From Taklimakanibacter sp050246735 (GTDB taxonomy: Bacteria > Pseudomonadota > Alphaproteobacteria > Rhizobiales > Aestuariivirgaceae): a stretch of DNA of 64,000 bases. The position numbers and the translations under genes are program-made. The stretch lies in assembly GCA_050246735.1 (NCBI GenBank), contig JBFWVM010000008.1:176821-240820 (forward strand). Reading direction: 5' to 3'. Numbering within the stretch: position 1 is the stretch's first letter; every line of letters begins with the position of its first letter. The notes under the pieces are model-generated. The model was not told where the DNA came from and did no database searches. It saw only the letters and a program-made list of their open reading frames with translations. Positions 34,470 to 43,235 of this stretch are shown in pieces.

Positions 34470-35704
34470 GCCTGGGCCGCCAGAGCCCGCGCAACGTCGA
34501 GGAGGACGTTGGCGCCGGCCACCAGCTCCGCGTCGGACGTGAATTCCTGCGGATTGTGGCTGATGCCGCCGCGGCTCGGCACGAAGATCATCGCGGCGGG
34601 CGCGATGCGCGCCATCATCTGGGCGTCGTGGCCGGCCCCCGAGATCATGCGCCGCACGCTCAGGCCCCGCGCCCGAGCTGCCGCCTCGATCCGGGCGACG
34701 AGGTCCTCGTCGAACGTCACCGGCGCGAAGCGCGCCAGCCGCTCGGCCGAGATCGCGACGCCCTGCTCCTCGGCGATCCTCTCGAGACAGTCCGCAAGCG
34801 CGCGTTCCTCGGCCTGGAGACGGTCCTCGTGCGGATCGCGCAGGTCGACCGTGAAGACGGCCCGCGCCGGGATGACATTGATGGCGTTGGGCTCGAAAGA
34901 GATGGCGCCGACGGTCGCCACCGTTCCCGAGCGCGAGGCCGAGGCGCGCTCGTGCAGGAAGGCGATGACGCAGGCCGCGGCGCGGCCGGCATCGCGGCGC
35001 ATCGCCATGGGCGTGGTGCCGGCATGATTGGCGACGCCTTCTATGGTGACGCGCTGCCAGGAAATGCCCTGCAGGGTCGCGACCGCGCCGATGGCGACGC
35101 CCTCGCGCTCGAGCACCGGCCCCTGCTCGACATGGAGCTCGATATAGGCCTGCGGCCTGAGGAAGCCCGGCTCCTCGGCGCCGGCATAGCCGATGCGCGC
35201 CAGCTCCTCGCCGAGGCGGCTTCCGTCGGTGCCCCTGGCGAAGAGCGCCGCATCGGCGGCGAGCCCGCCCGCATGGACGAGCGATCCCATCATGTCGGGG
35301 GCGTAGCGCACCCCCTCCTCGTTGGTGAAGGCGGCCACGGCGATGGGCCGGCGCGGGGCGAAGTCTGTCTGCTTCAGCGTCTCGACGACCTCGAGTCCGG
35401 CAAGGACGCCATAGCAGCCGTCATAGATGCCGGCATCGATCACCGTGTCGATATGCGAGCCGAGCATCAGCGGCGCCGCCGCCGGGTCCTCGGCATCCGT
35501 CCATAGCGCGAAGATGTTGCCGATGCGGTCGACCCTGACGTCGAGCCCGGCCGCCTTCGCCCAGCCGACGAACCGGTCGCGGCCGAGCTTGTCGGCGGCG
35601 GAGGCGGCGAGACGCGTCAGCCTGCCGTCGCCGCCGCGGCCGATCCCGCCCAGCTCGCGCAGGCGCGCCAGGAGCCGCCCGCCGTCGATCGAGAGACCGG
35701 TCAA
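34466..35704 (-). CDS. M20 amidase, N-carbamoyl-L-amino-acid hydrolase / allantoate amidohydrolase family
   Basis: About 412 residues if translation starts at TTG 35704, which overlaps the upstream stop (TTGA) and gives the usual family start (LSIDGGRLLARLREL). Longer readings run into the M24 gene. Dimetal residues: GSHIDTV, YDGCYG, FTNEEGVRY, ELHVEQGP and GISHNPQE. It cleaves a terminal ureido group from a carbamoyl amino acid or allantoate. It overlaps the convergent SHMT-like gene by 4 bp. Confidence 0.85.
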   Translation of the reverse strand: MTGLSIDGGRLLARLRELGGIGRGGDGRLTRLAASAADKLGRDRFVGWAKAAGLDVRVDRIGNIFALWTDAEDPAAAPLMLGSHIDTVIDAGIYDGCYGVLAGLEVVETLKQTDFAPRRPIAVAAFTNEEGVRYAPDMMGSLVHAGGLAADAALFARGTDGSRLGEELARIGYAGAEEPGFLRPQAYIELHVEQGPVLEREGVAIGAVATLQGISWQRVTIEGVANHAGTTPMAMRRDAGRAAACVIAFLHERASASRSGTVATVGAISFEPNAINVIPARAVFTVDLRDPHEDRLQAEERALADCLERIAEEQGVAISAERLARFAPVTFDEDLVARIEAAARARGLSVRRMISGAGHDAQMMARIAPAAMIFVPSRGGISHNPQEFTSDAELVAGANVLLDVARALAAQA

Positions 35705-36876
35705 CGGATGACCGGCAGCTGGCGCGGCGCCCGCCTGGTGAGGAGGCGCGGTCCGTCCTTCGTGACCGCGATGTTCTCCTCGTGCACGATCATCTTGCCC
35801 GGCGCATATTCCATGCCGGGCTCGATGGTGAGAACCATGTTCTCTTCGATGACGGTGCCGTCGCCCGGGCGATGCGAGGGCGGCTCGGTGAGCTGCATGC
35901 CGAGGCCGTGGCCGAGCCTGCCGACATTGTTGCCGATGGCGCCCGCGTCCTCGATGATCTTCGCCATGGCGCGGAAGACGTCGTCGGTCCGCGCGCCCGG
36001 CACCGCGGCGGCAATGCCGGCCTCGGTCGCGAGCCACAGGGCCTCATGCACCCGGTGCGCCTCGTCCGAGACCCTGCCCACGGCGTAATTGCGGTCGAAG
36101 TCGCAGAAATAGCCGTCGAAGGTCGAACCGGTGTCGATGAAGAGGATGTCGCCTTCGGCGATGGCGCGGTCATGCGGGCCGCAGACGATCTGCGCCACGC
36201 CGCCCTGGCCGGCGATCGCCGGCAGGAAGGGGGTCGAATCGGCGCCGCGCCGGGCGATGTCGATGCGCAGCTTCCGCGCCACCTCGCGCTCGCTCTCGCC
36301 GATCGAAACCTGCGCCGGCAGCGCCTCATAGGCGTCCCCGGCGATCCGGCAGATGTGGTGGACGTGCTCGATCTCGGCATCGGTCTTGACCATGCGGATC
36401 TCCCAGATGCAGGCGGACCCGTCCTCCAGGGACGAACCCAGACCGTCGCGCAGCCTGAGGAAGTCGACGACCGGCATGCGCAGGGCCATCTCGCGGCCGA
36501 GCTCGGCGCCGACCTTCCCATGTTTGCGCCCGAGCCCGCCGATCGTCGCGGCGAGGAGCGACAGGCCGTCGTCGCCAGGGACGGGCGCCGGCCAGGTGCG
36601 GATGTCCCTGATCCAGGTCAGCGCCATTTCAGGCCCGCCGACTTCAGGGATGACCGCGACCGGATCGCCATCGCGCGGCACCACGACGAACCAGGGCCGC
36701 GTCGGGCTCTCCCAGAACTGCGTGTCGAAGCCGGTGAAGTAGCGGACATTGGGCGGCGTGGTGAGGAGGAGCGCGTCCAGGCCGTGGCGGTCCATGATCT
36801 TCTGCGCCCTGAGCGTGCGATGCTCGAACTCGGCCGGGGTGAAGCCGCGTTTCGGTGTTTTCAGTTCAGTCGTCAC
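35701..36876 (-). CDS. M24-family metallopeptidase (Xaa-Pro dipeptidase / ectoine-hydrolase-like)
   Basis: 391 residues from GTG 36876 with aaaggg upstream. An N-terminal creatinase-like domain is followed by a pita-bread domain with all five metal ligands: FIDTGS and DFDRN (Asp, Asp), GRLGHGLGM (His), TIEPGM and VHEENIAVT (Glu, Glu). The pairing with an M20 amidase recalls loci that open cyclic or modified amino acids such as ectoine or creatine derivatives. Substrate not determinable. Confidence 0.8.
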   Translation of the reverse strand: MTTELKTPKRGFTPAEFEHRTLRAQKIMDRHGLDALLLTTPPNVRYFTGFDTQFWESPTRPWFVVVPRDGDPVAVIPEVGGPEMALTWIRDIRTWPAPVPGDDGLSLLAATIGGLGRKHGKVGAELGREMALRMPVVDFLRLRDGLGSSLEDGSACIWEIRMVKTDAEIEHVHHICRIAGDAYEALPAQVSIGESEREVARKLRIDIARRGADSTPFLPAIAGQGGVAQIVCGPHDRAIAEGDILFIDTGSTFDGYFCDFDRNYAVGRVSDEAHRVHEALWLATEAGIAAAVPGARTDDVFRAMAKIIEDAGAIGNNVGRLGHGLGMQLTEPPSHRPGDGTVIEENMVLTIEPGMEYAPGKMIVHEENIAVTKDGPRLLTRRAPRQLPVIR

Positions 36877-37001
36877 GATGTGCCCTTTCCCGTCCTGCCC
36901 GGCGGATCAGCCGCCGGCCCGGCGATACTGCCCCGTCCGCGCGGCGAAAATCACCAAAAAATCCGGGAAAGCGAAAGCTCGCAGCGCGCGCCGGCGGCCG
37001 G

Positions 37002-37478
37002 TCAGCCGCGCCGCGCCGCCTCGATCGCCGCGACGTCGATCTTCTTCATGCCCATCATGGCGTCGAAAGCGCGCTTGCCCTCCGCGCCGCCGACGGCGAG
37101 CGCTTCCATCATGACACGCGGGGTGATCTGCCAGGAGATCCCCCATCGGTCCTTGCACCAGCCGCAGTCACCCTCCTGCCCGCCATTGCCGACGATAGCG
37201 TTCCAGTAGCGATCGGTCTCCTCTTGATCCTCGGTCGAGATCAGGAAGGAAAAGGCCTCGTCGTGCTTGAACGCCGGTCCGCCGTTGAGGCCGATGCAGG
37301 CCACGCCGCAGACCGTGAACTCGACCACCAGGACGTCGCCCTCCTTGCCGCTCGGATAATCGCCCGGCGACCGAAGGACACGGCCTACCGAGCTGTCGGG
37401 GAAGGTCGCGGCGTAGAACCTCGCCGCCGCTTCCGCATCCTTGTCGAACCACAGGCAGATCGTGTTCTTTGCCATCAT
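37002..37478 (-). CDS. VOC-superfamily protein, PhnB-like
   Basis: About 158 residues from ATG 37478 (ggaggag, 7-bp spacing; the next codon is also ATG). Features KNTICLWFDKDAEAAARFYAATFPDSSVG, IGLNGGPAFKHDEAFSFLIS and DRWGISWQITP are those of the family misnamed 3-demethylubiquinone methyltransferase. Function unknown. The 125 bp between it and the M24 gene hold no gene that I can see. Confidence 0.85.
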   Translation of the reverse strand: MMAKNTICLWFDKDAEAAARFYAATFPDSSVGRVLRSPGDYPSGKEGDVLVVEFTVCGVACIGLNGGPAFKHDEAFSFLISTEDQEETDRYWNAIVGNGGQEGDCGWCKDRWGISWQITPRVMMEALAVGGAEGKRAFDAMMGMKKIDVAAIEAARRG

Positions 37479-37577
37479 GCGACTTCTCCTCCTGCAAGGG
37501 CGATTCAATGTCCGGTTTCGGGATCACCCCTAGGACTCAACGTGTCCGGGCGGAGCAAGGTTCCCGAGGCGCATTTA

Positions 37578-37591
37578 TCTCGATATCGAGA
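37578..37591. promoter_or_regulatory. perfect 14-bp palindrome in AT-rich promoter region
   Basis: TCTCGATATCGAGA lies in the 283-bp gap between the VOC gene and the small gene at 37762. It is close to an AT island (about 37590-37650) that is unusual for this GC-rich window and probably contains the promoter of one or both genes. Confidence 0.4.
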
Positions 37592-37612
37592 AAATTTGGC
37601 AAAAAATTTACG

Positions 37613-37627
37613 TTAACATTTGACTAA
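37613..37627 (+). promoter_or_regulatory. CtrA-like half-site pair
   Basis: TTAACATTTGACTAA matches the alphaproteobacterial CtrA consensus TTAA-N7-TTAA with one mismatch. A further TTAACC is at 37647-37652. Such matches occur by chance in AT-rich DNA, so this is only a candidate. Confidence 0.3.
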
Positions 37628-37761
37628 CAATTGAACTATCACTGCGTTAACCACCTCCACCCGTAGAATTGCTCCGTGTACTGTGCAAGCTTCTGCTCAC
37701 CATCACGTGGGCTTGCGTTCACTCGAATGGCACCCCGAGACGGCGTGAAGGAGGTTGGACC

Positions 37762-38088
37762 ATGCAGGAAATCATCAAGCTCGGAGAAGAGCTCAAGGCG
37801 CGCGTCGTGCGCGAGACGGACGCCATGATCGCGGAGCGTTGCCTGCTGCGCGACATCGTCGAGAACCGCGGCCGGGAGCTGCATCGCAAGTGCGAGGAAG
37901 AGCTTCGCCGCATCGAGAGCTGGGCGGAAGGCCAGAAGCAGGTCGTGCGCGAGGTGTTCCAGGCCATGATCGCGGAAAACGATGCCGACAAGCTCAAGCA
38001 CGAAGCGGCCATCGCGCGCCTCTATGGCGAGAGCATGACTCCGCCGATGACCGCTCCCAATGTGATGCTGATACGGCAAGGCGCCTGA
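37762..38088 (+). CDS. small coiled-coil hypothetical protein
   Basis: 108 residues from ATG 37762 with a strong aaggagg site. The protein is mostly charged helix (EELKARVVRETDAMIAERCLLRD ... KCEEELRRIESWAEGQKQ), predicted coiled coil to about residue 85, with a short Pro-rich tail. I recognise no family. The AT-rich upstream region and strong ribosome site suggest it is expressed as a single gene. The 143 bp after it hold nothing recognisable. Confidence 0.65.
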   Translation: MQEIIKLGEELKARVVRETDAMIAERCLLRDIVENRGRELHRKCEEELRRIESWAEGQKQVVREVFQAMIAENDADKLKHEAAIARLYGESMTPPMTAPNVMLIRQGA

Positions 38089-38231
38089 ACGGCGCCCGTC
38101 ATTCCAGCAAGCCGGCTTGATCGAAGTCACGTTCGTGCAAGCGCGTCTTTGCGGCTCGGACGATTCGATGTCCCGGCTCAGGCTGCCGGGTATCGGGCTC
38201 ATGGAGTCGCGACACGGCTACGAAGCGCTCA

Positions 38232-39131
38232 TCAGTGCAATTCGAGTCTGTCTCGCACCTGGGCCGGTCCGAGCACCGAAGCTCCCATCGCTTCGATGAT
38301 CGATCTCGCTCGTTCGACGAGTTGGGCGTTGGTCGCGAAGACGCCTCTGCTCAAATACAGATTGTCCTCGAGACCGACCCTGACGTTCCCTCCGGCCAAT
38401 ATGCTTTGGGCAACCCACGGCATCTGCATGCGGCCGATGGCGAAGCTGCTCCACAGGCAGGGCTGAGGCAAGTGATTGACCAGCGCCAGGAGATGGCCGG
38501 GCTCGGCGGGCATGCCGTAAGCTATGCCCATGCACAACTGGATCAGGTAAGGGCTGTCGAGATACCCCCGGGCCGCGAGATCTCGCACAAAGGACAGGTT
38601 TCCGGTGTCGAAGATCTCGAGCTCCGGCCTGACCTTCAGATCGCGCAGGATCTCGGCGCCCTTGCGGATATAGGAAGGCGGCGAGATGTAGGTCCTGTTG
38701 CCGTCACCGAAGTTCAAAGTGCCGCAATCGAGCGTGGCGATATCGGGCCTGTACTTGCCTTCCCCCACAAGCTCGATCACGTGCCTGAGCCGCTCCTCCT
38801 GGGAGACGAGATCGGTACCTTCAGCGGGTGTGTTCGCAAGGCCGTCGTCGCCTACGAACAGGAAGCCGCCGACGCCTGCGGTAAGATTGACGATCACCTC
38901 GGGGTTTTCCTCGCGGATGCGCTTGACGACCTCCCGGTAGTGGGCGGTCGCCATGCTGAAATCGCCGGTCTGCGGATCGCGGACGTGTATGTGGACGATC
39001 GCGGCGCCCGCCGCGGCGGCCTCCAGGGCCGATCGAGCAATCTGCTCGGGGGAGACCGGGCAGTGTGGATTGTTCTTCACCTTGCGGTCGTCTCCCGTGA
39101 CGGCGCAGGTAATGAATGCTTCACGGTTCAT
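38232..39131 (-). CDS. BKACE family 3-keto acid cleavage enzyme (DUF849), second copy
   Basis: 299 residues. Start placed at the second of two ATGs (39131), 5 bp after GGAGG. Metal-site HxH in AIVHIHVRDP and RVGLEDNLYLSRG at the C-terminus are intact. It is the last gene of a leftward operon whose preceding gene is a GSA-type aminotransferase, which could supply a beta-keto acid from a beta-amino acid. It is clearly divergent from the copy at 18034. Confidence 0.9.
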   Translation of the reverse strand: MNREAFITCAVTGDDRKVKNNPHCPVSPEQIARSALEAAAAGAAIVHIHVRDPQTGDFSMATAHYREVVKRIREENPEVIVNLTAGVGGFLFVGDDGLANTPAEGTDLVSQEERLRHVIELVGEGKYRPDIATLDCGTLNFGDGNRTYISPPSYIRKGAEILRDLKVRPELEIFDTGNLSFVRDLAARGYLDSPYLIQLCMGIAYGMPAEPGHLLALVNHLPQPCLWSSFAIGRMQMPWVAQSILAGGNVRVGLEDNLYLSRGVFATNAQLVERARSIIEAMGASVLGPAQVRDRLELH

Positions 39132-40509
39132 CATGACCTCCAGGACATGCTGCTTGCGCCACCTTCCGGATGAGCGAGCCGCGCAGGAGCAGAAACTCCT
39201 TCAGCACTTCGAGGAAGCGGCTCATGTCCTCGCCGCTCGTCTCGAGCGAGAGATTGCCCAGAATGCGGCGCGTCACGTAGAAGCCGCGCTCGAGCATGTC
39301 GAGCTGGAAAAGCGCCTTGAGCTTCGCGACCGATTGCGCAGCCGCCGGGCGGACCCTCAGATCGGATGCGTTTCTGATGGCGCCGCGCGTGAAGTGCAGC
39401 CCGAAAATCGATCCCACGCCGGTGATCTGGACCGGCAAATCCCCTTCCCGCACGAAAGCATTCGCCTGATCCCGGAACCGGTCGCCCAGCCCGTTCATCG
39501 TCCGCACGGCGCTGTCGGTCATGACTTCGCCGAGGGCGGCGGCGCCCGCGGTCATGGCCAGGACATTGTTGTTGAACGTTCCGCCATGAAATATCGCATC
39601 GGGTGCCGCCGGATCGAACTGACGCATGACATCCTCCCGGCCGCCGAAGGCGCCCAAGGCCAGGCCGCCTCCGATGTATTTGCCGAGGGTCACGAGATCG
39701 GGCTTGAGGCCGAGCTGCCCATGCAGGCCTCGCGGCGCCAGCCGCGACGTCATGACCTCGTCGAATATCAGGAGAGCGCCGTGCTTCGCGCATTCGGCGG
39801 CGAGCAGCGCCAGGAACTCCCGGTCGCCGGCAATCGCTCCCGCTCCTCCCTGCATCGGCTCGACGATGACGGCGGCGAGCCTGCCGCCGTGATCCCTGAA
39901 ACTGCGCAAGGCGTCATCGCCGTCGTTATATGACGCCCGCACCACCTCGAACGGCACGTTGAGACGGCCGGCCCCCGCGCTGAACTGGAGGACGCTGCCG
40001 TGATAGCCGCCTTCGAAAACCATCACCGCCGGGCGGCGCGTGAAAGCCATCGCCGTCCCGATCGCCAGTATGTTGGCCTCGGTTCCGGAATTGCAGAAGC
40101 GGACCTTCTCCACGGCCGGGAAGCGCCGGGTGAGAAGGCCGGCGAGCTCCTGCTCGGCAAGGCACGGCCCGCCAAGGACGAAGCCGGACGCCACGGCGCG
40201 GCTTATCGCTTCGGCGATCGTCTTGTTGCTGTGCCCGAAAACGGCGGCGGTATGCTCGTTGACGAAGTCGGTGTAGGTGCGCCCGTCGACGTCGGTCACA
40301 GAACCGCCCCGGCCCGACCCCAAGCACAGCGGAAAGGGCGAAAAGTGCACGGTGCTGCGGCTGTTCCCGCCCGGAAGACTGGCCTTGGCGCTCTCGAAAG
40401 CGCGCCGGCTGCCCGGATTCCTTTCGATATAGTCGCGCTCCGCAATGGCGTAGGCTTCGTCGATCTCTGCATTCAGCGGCATGGCGGTCACGGCTTCGGT
40501 CCCTGTCAT
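39121..40509 (-). CDS. class III aminotransferase, glutamate-1-semialdehyde-aminomutase-like (possible beta-transaminase)
   Basis: 462 residues. Fold-type I features: CNSGTEANILAIGTAMAFT, GGYHGS, VIVEPMQGGAG, LLIFDEVMTSR and PLP lysine K277 in LVTLGKYIGGGL. Known beta-amino-acid transaminases (for example beta-phenylalanine aminotransferase) look like GSA aminomutases, and no tetrapyrrole genes are nearby. Followed by BKACE, a role in turning a beta-amino acid into a beta-keto acid is a reasonable inference. It overlaps both neighbours (4 bp and 11-14 bp). Confidence 0.82.
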   Translation of the reverse strand: MTGTEAVTAMPLNAEIDEAYAIAERDYIERNPGSRRAFESAKASLPGGNSRSTVHFSPFPLCLGSGRGGSVTDVDGRTYTDFVNEHTAAVFGHSNKTIAEAISRAVASGFVLGGPCLAEQELAGLLTRRFPAVEKVRFCNSGTEANILAIGTAMAFTRRPAVMVFEGGYHGSVLQFSAGAGRLNVPFEVVRASYNDGDDALRSFRDHGGRLAAVIVEPMQGGAGAIAGDREFLALLAAECAKHGALLIFDEVMTSRLAPRGLHGQLGLKPDLVTLGKYIGGGLALGAFGGREDVMRQFDPAAPDAIFHGGTFNNNVLAMTAGAAALGEVMTDSAVRTMNGLGDRFRDQANAFVREGDLPVQITGVGSIFGLHFTRGAIRNASDLRVRPAAAQSVAKLKALFQLDMLERGFYVTRRILGNLSLETSGEDMSRFLEVLKEFLLLRGSLIRKVAQAACPGGHDEP

Positions 40510-41588
40510 GCGATCGCCAATGCCCGCTGCGGGTTCGATCTGATCAGGCGGTCGATCTCCGCCTGGTCCAATCCTCCGGCTCTCATCATCGGAACCACAT
40601 TGGCGATGATGTGATGGTACCCTTCACCGCCATATTGGCTGAGGCGCGTCTTGGTATCGACATCCATGGACACCAGCAGCTGAGCGCCGAAGCCCTTGTC
40701 GATCAGCGCCATGACGGCGGCAAGACGGATGGCGTCGTTCGGCATCGCTATTCCGGCGAGAGGATAGTAGGCGGTCTCCCAGCCAAAGAGGTCCTGCTCG
40801 AGATAGCATCCGGTTCGAGCCAGCTCGACGAAGTCGGCGATGTCGAACAGGGTGCGATCGAGATGATCGACGATCGTCCGCGTCGGGTCGCCGCCCGCCG
40901 ACTCGATCGTCCGGATGGCATCCATCGGCGCGCGCGGGTCGCGGCCGGGGTGGATGGTCAGACAGTAGCCTGTCCGGCGCTGCACCCGCGCGGCCGCCCG
41001 CAGCACCTTGCGCTCCGGCTCCCTGACCGGCCAGCTCAGGCCGATTTCGCCGATGATGCCGGGCCTGAGATCCGGGGCATCGGTTCCCTGGCAAATCTCC
41101 GACAGCATCCGATCGCCGAGCGCTTCTTCGGAGGCATCCGCCAGATCGGCCGGATGATATTCGGCGACGTAGAACCCGGTGCCCATGACGATGGGCAGAT
41201 CGAGCTCGAGGGCGAGCCGGCGCAGAGCGGCCGGATTGCGGCCGAGGCCGATCGGGGTCACATCGACGATGCATCCGCCGCCCAAGCTCTTGTAGACGGA
41301 CAGCGCAGCCACCGCGTCAGCGAAGCTGGCGAGGCGGAGAGTATCTTCCAGGAGGAAGGGATTCCGCCGCGCGTGATAGTAGTTGGCGAGGCTGAGGGGC
41401 GCCGTCCACTCATCGACGAAGCCGGGAGGCTTCATCGCCGCGGCCTTGTGGCTTTCCTCCAGGCCGCGTCTCGAAGCCAGGAAGTCGATGAAAATATGCT
41501 CATGCGGGTTGGTGATCCCGAGCGCCTGCGGCTCCACCGGCCCGGTCACGGTCATCACCTTGCCTGAAATGGCATTTCGACGCGCCAT
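40506..41588 (-). CDS. phosphotriesterase-family hydrolase (lactonase-like)
   Basis: 360 residues from ATG 41588. Amidohydrolase-fold metal ligands: HxH in TNPHEHIFID, Glu in GIIGEIGLSWP at the position of the carboxylated Lys of true phosphotriesterase, His in TIHPGRD, His in IVDHLDR and Asp in SMDVDTK. The Glu variant is found in PHP-type members. Several relatives are lactonases, so ring opening of a lactone or lactam is plausible before transamination and cleavage. Confidence 0.8.
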   Translation of the reverse strand: MARRNAISGKVMTVTGPVEPQALGITNPHEHIFIDFLASRRGLEESHKAAAMKPPGFVDEWTAPLSLANYYHARRNPFLLEDTLRLASFADAVAALSVYKSLGGGCIVDVTPIGLGRNPAALRRLALELDLPIVMGTGFYVAEYHPADLADASEEALGDRMLSEICQGTDAPDLRPGIIGEIGLSWPVREPERKVLRAAARVQRRTGYCLTIHPGRDPRAPMDAIRTIESAGGDPTRTIVDHLDRTLFDIADFVELARTGCYLEQDLFGWETAYYPLAGIAMPNDAIRLAAVMALIDKGFGAQLLVSMDVDTKTRLSQYGGEGYHHIIANVVPMMRAGGLDQAEIDRLIRSNPQRALAIA

Positions 41589-41605
41589 GCGGATGGCCCG
41601 TCCTC

Positions 41606-43186
41606 TCAGGCGAACCACCAGCGCTTCGGCAGCTTCAGTCCGTCGACGTCCCAGTTGGTCGCGACCTGACCATGAGCGAGCTTCTTGTCGTGAATATTGA
41701 CGTAATTGTAGAACATGAGCACGATCACGCCGCCATCGTCGGCCAGGATGTTCTGAAGCTCGGCATAGAGCTGGGAACGCTTGGCGCTGTCGAGCTCCGC
41801 GCGCGCCTTCACAAGCAGGCCGTCGAATTTCTTGTTCGACCAGAAAGTATCGTTCCACGCAGCGCCCGACTGGTAGAACGTCGTGAGCATCAGATCGGGT
41901 GTCGGACGTCCGGCGGAATATGACATGCACCAGGGCTTCTTCATCCAGACATTGTCCCAATAGGCGTCGTCCGGCTCCTTCACGACATTGATCTCGATCC
42001 CGGCCTTGGCGGCCGCCGAGCTCATCAGCACCGCAGTGTCGGTGGCACCCGGGAAAGCCGCGTCGGCCGCCGACAGGTCGACCTTGAGGCTGCTCAACCC
42101 GGCCTTCTTGAGATGGAACCTGGCCTTGTCGGGATCGAAGCTGTGAACCGGAGAGACCTGGACGGCGAACGGCACGGTCGCCGCGAGGGGATTGTCGGCG
42201 CCGGGCGAGCCGTGGCCCAGAAGTATCTTGTTGACGATCTCCTCGCGGTCGATCGCGTATTTTATGGCGAGCCTCACGTTCTTGTCGTCGAACGGCGCGA
42301 CCGTGGTGTTCATCGGGGAAATGTAATGCGCATAGCCCGCGACCTCCGACTTGGTCAGATTGTCCCGGGTCAGGATCTTGTCGAGCGTCTTGAGATCGGC
42401 CCGGTCGATATAGTCGACCTCGCCGGTGACCAGGGCGTTCGAGCGGGCGGCCACGTCGATGATCGACAGGACCTCCACCTCGTCGAACCAGGTCCGACCG
42501 AAGTAGTTTCCGAAGCGCCTGGCCTTCGCTTTCACGCCGGGCTGGAAATCCTCGAGCACATAAGGGCCGAGGCCGACACCCTTGCTCCAGTCGATCTTGC
42601 CGTCGGCCGAGGGAAACATCGTCAGATTGTAGTTCGACAGGATATAGGCGAAGTCGGCATTCCCGCTGTCCAGCGTGATGACGACGGTGTCCTTCCCGTC
42701 GGCCTTGATGTCGGCGACCGGCTTGAGCAGCGCCTTGGCGCCGGATTTGGACGCCTCGCCGCGATGGTGATTCAGCGAAGCGACGGCATCGGCGGCGTCG
42801 AACGTCTTGCCGTCGTGGAATTCGGCGCCCGTCCGCAGTTTGAAAACCCAGGTCCTGGCGTCCTTCGAGACCTCGAAACTTTCGGCGGCATCGCCCTGCA
42901 ACGAGCCGTCGGCGCCAACCTCGGTGAGACAGGCGCCCAGCACGCCCGACCCGAGAAGCGCGCCGAAAGTATCGGGCCAGGTCGCCGGATCGAGGCTGTC
43001 GGTGGTGGCGCCGCTGCCCACCCCAATCCTGAACCTGCCCCCTTTCCGGGGCTCCGCCCTGACGGCGGAGGAGAACAGCGCCTGGGCGCCCGCCAGGGTC
43101 GAACCCGCGGCGACGGCGAGTTGCACGAAGTCGCGCCGGCTCATCTTGCCCTTCATGGCCAGGTCTCTCATCCGGTCTGTCCGCAT
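41606..43186 (-). CDS. peptide/opine-type ABC transporter substrate-binding protein (DppA/OppA family), Tat signal
   Basis: 526 residues. Start at 43186 is supported by GGAGGAAGCG-ATG. A twin-arginine signal (SRRDFVQLAVAAGSTLA) is followed by an SBP_bac_5 domain with the usual layout (TDSLDPATWPD, ARTWVFKLRTGAEFHDGKTFDAADAV). It heads the operon with the hydrolase, aminotransferase and BKACE. No cognate permease or ATPase genes are in the window, so it must borrow a transporter or work with a distant locus. Confidence 0.88.
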   Translation of the reverse strand: MRTDRMRDLAMKGKMSRRDFVQLAVAAGSTLAGAQALFSSAVRAEPRKGGRFRIGVGSGATTDSLDPATWPDTFGALLGSGVLGACLTEVGADGSLQGDAAESFEVSKDARTWVFKLRTGAEFHDGKTFDAADAVASLNHHRGEASKSGAKALLKPVADIKADGKDTVVITLDSGNADFAYILSNYNLTMFPSADGKIDWSKGVGLGPYVLEDFQPGVKAKARRFGNYFGRTWFDEVEVLSIIDVAARSNALVTGEVDYIDRADLKTLDKILTRDNLTKSEVAGYAHYISPMNTTVAPFDDKNVRLAIKYAIDREEIVNKILLGHGSPGADNPLAATVPFAVQVSPVHSFDPDKARFHLKKAGLSSLKVDLSAADAAFPGATDTAVLMSSAAAKAGIEINVVKEPDDAYWDNVWMKKPWCMSYSAGRPTPDLMLTTFYQSGAAWNDTFWSNKKFDGLLVKARAELDSAKRSQLYAELQNILADDGGVIVLMFYNYVNIHDKKLAHGQVATNWDVDGLKLPKRWWFA

Positions 43187-43218
43187 CGCTTCCTCCAGAT
43201 ATTATCTTGTTATCTGTG

Positions 43219-43235
43219 ATCACATATCATGTGAT
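43219..43235. promoter_or_regulatory. inverted repeat, candidate GntR operator
   Basis: ATCACATATCATGTGAT (7-bp perfect arms, 3-nt spacer) lies 33 bp upstream of the SBP start at 43186. It is within the 312-bp gap (43187-43498) before the divergent GntR gene. The gap has an AT-rich part near the site and a GC-rich part (43320-43490) with no gene that I can support. Confidence 0.6.

Noticed and set aside
39121..40509. Housekeeping hemL (glutamate-1-semialdehyde aminomutase)
   Set aside because: Catabolic context, overlap with BKACE and hydrolase genes, and absence of heme genes favour a beta-transaminase-like role.
41606..43223. N-terminal extension of the phosphotriesterase-like frame to 905 residues
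   Set aside because: The extra codons are an alternate frame of the peptide-binding protein; the real start is ATG 41588.
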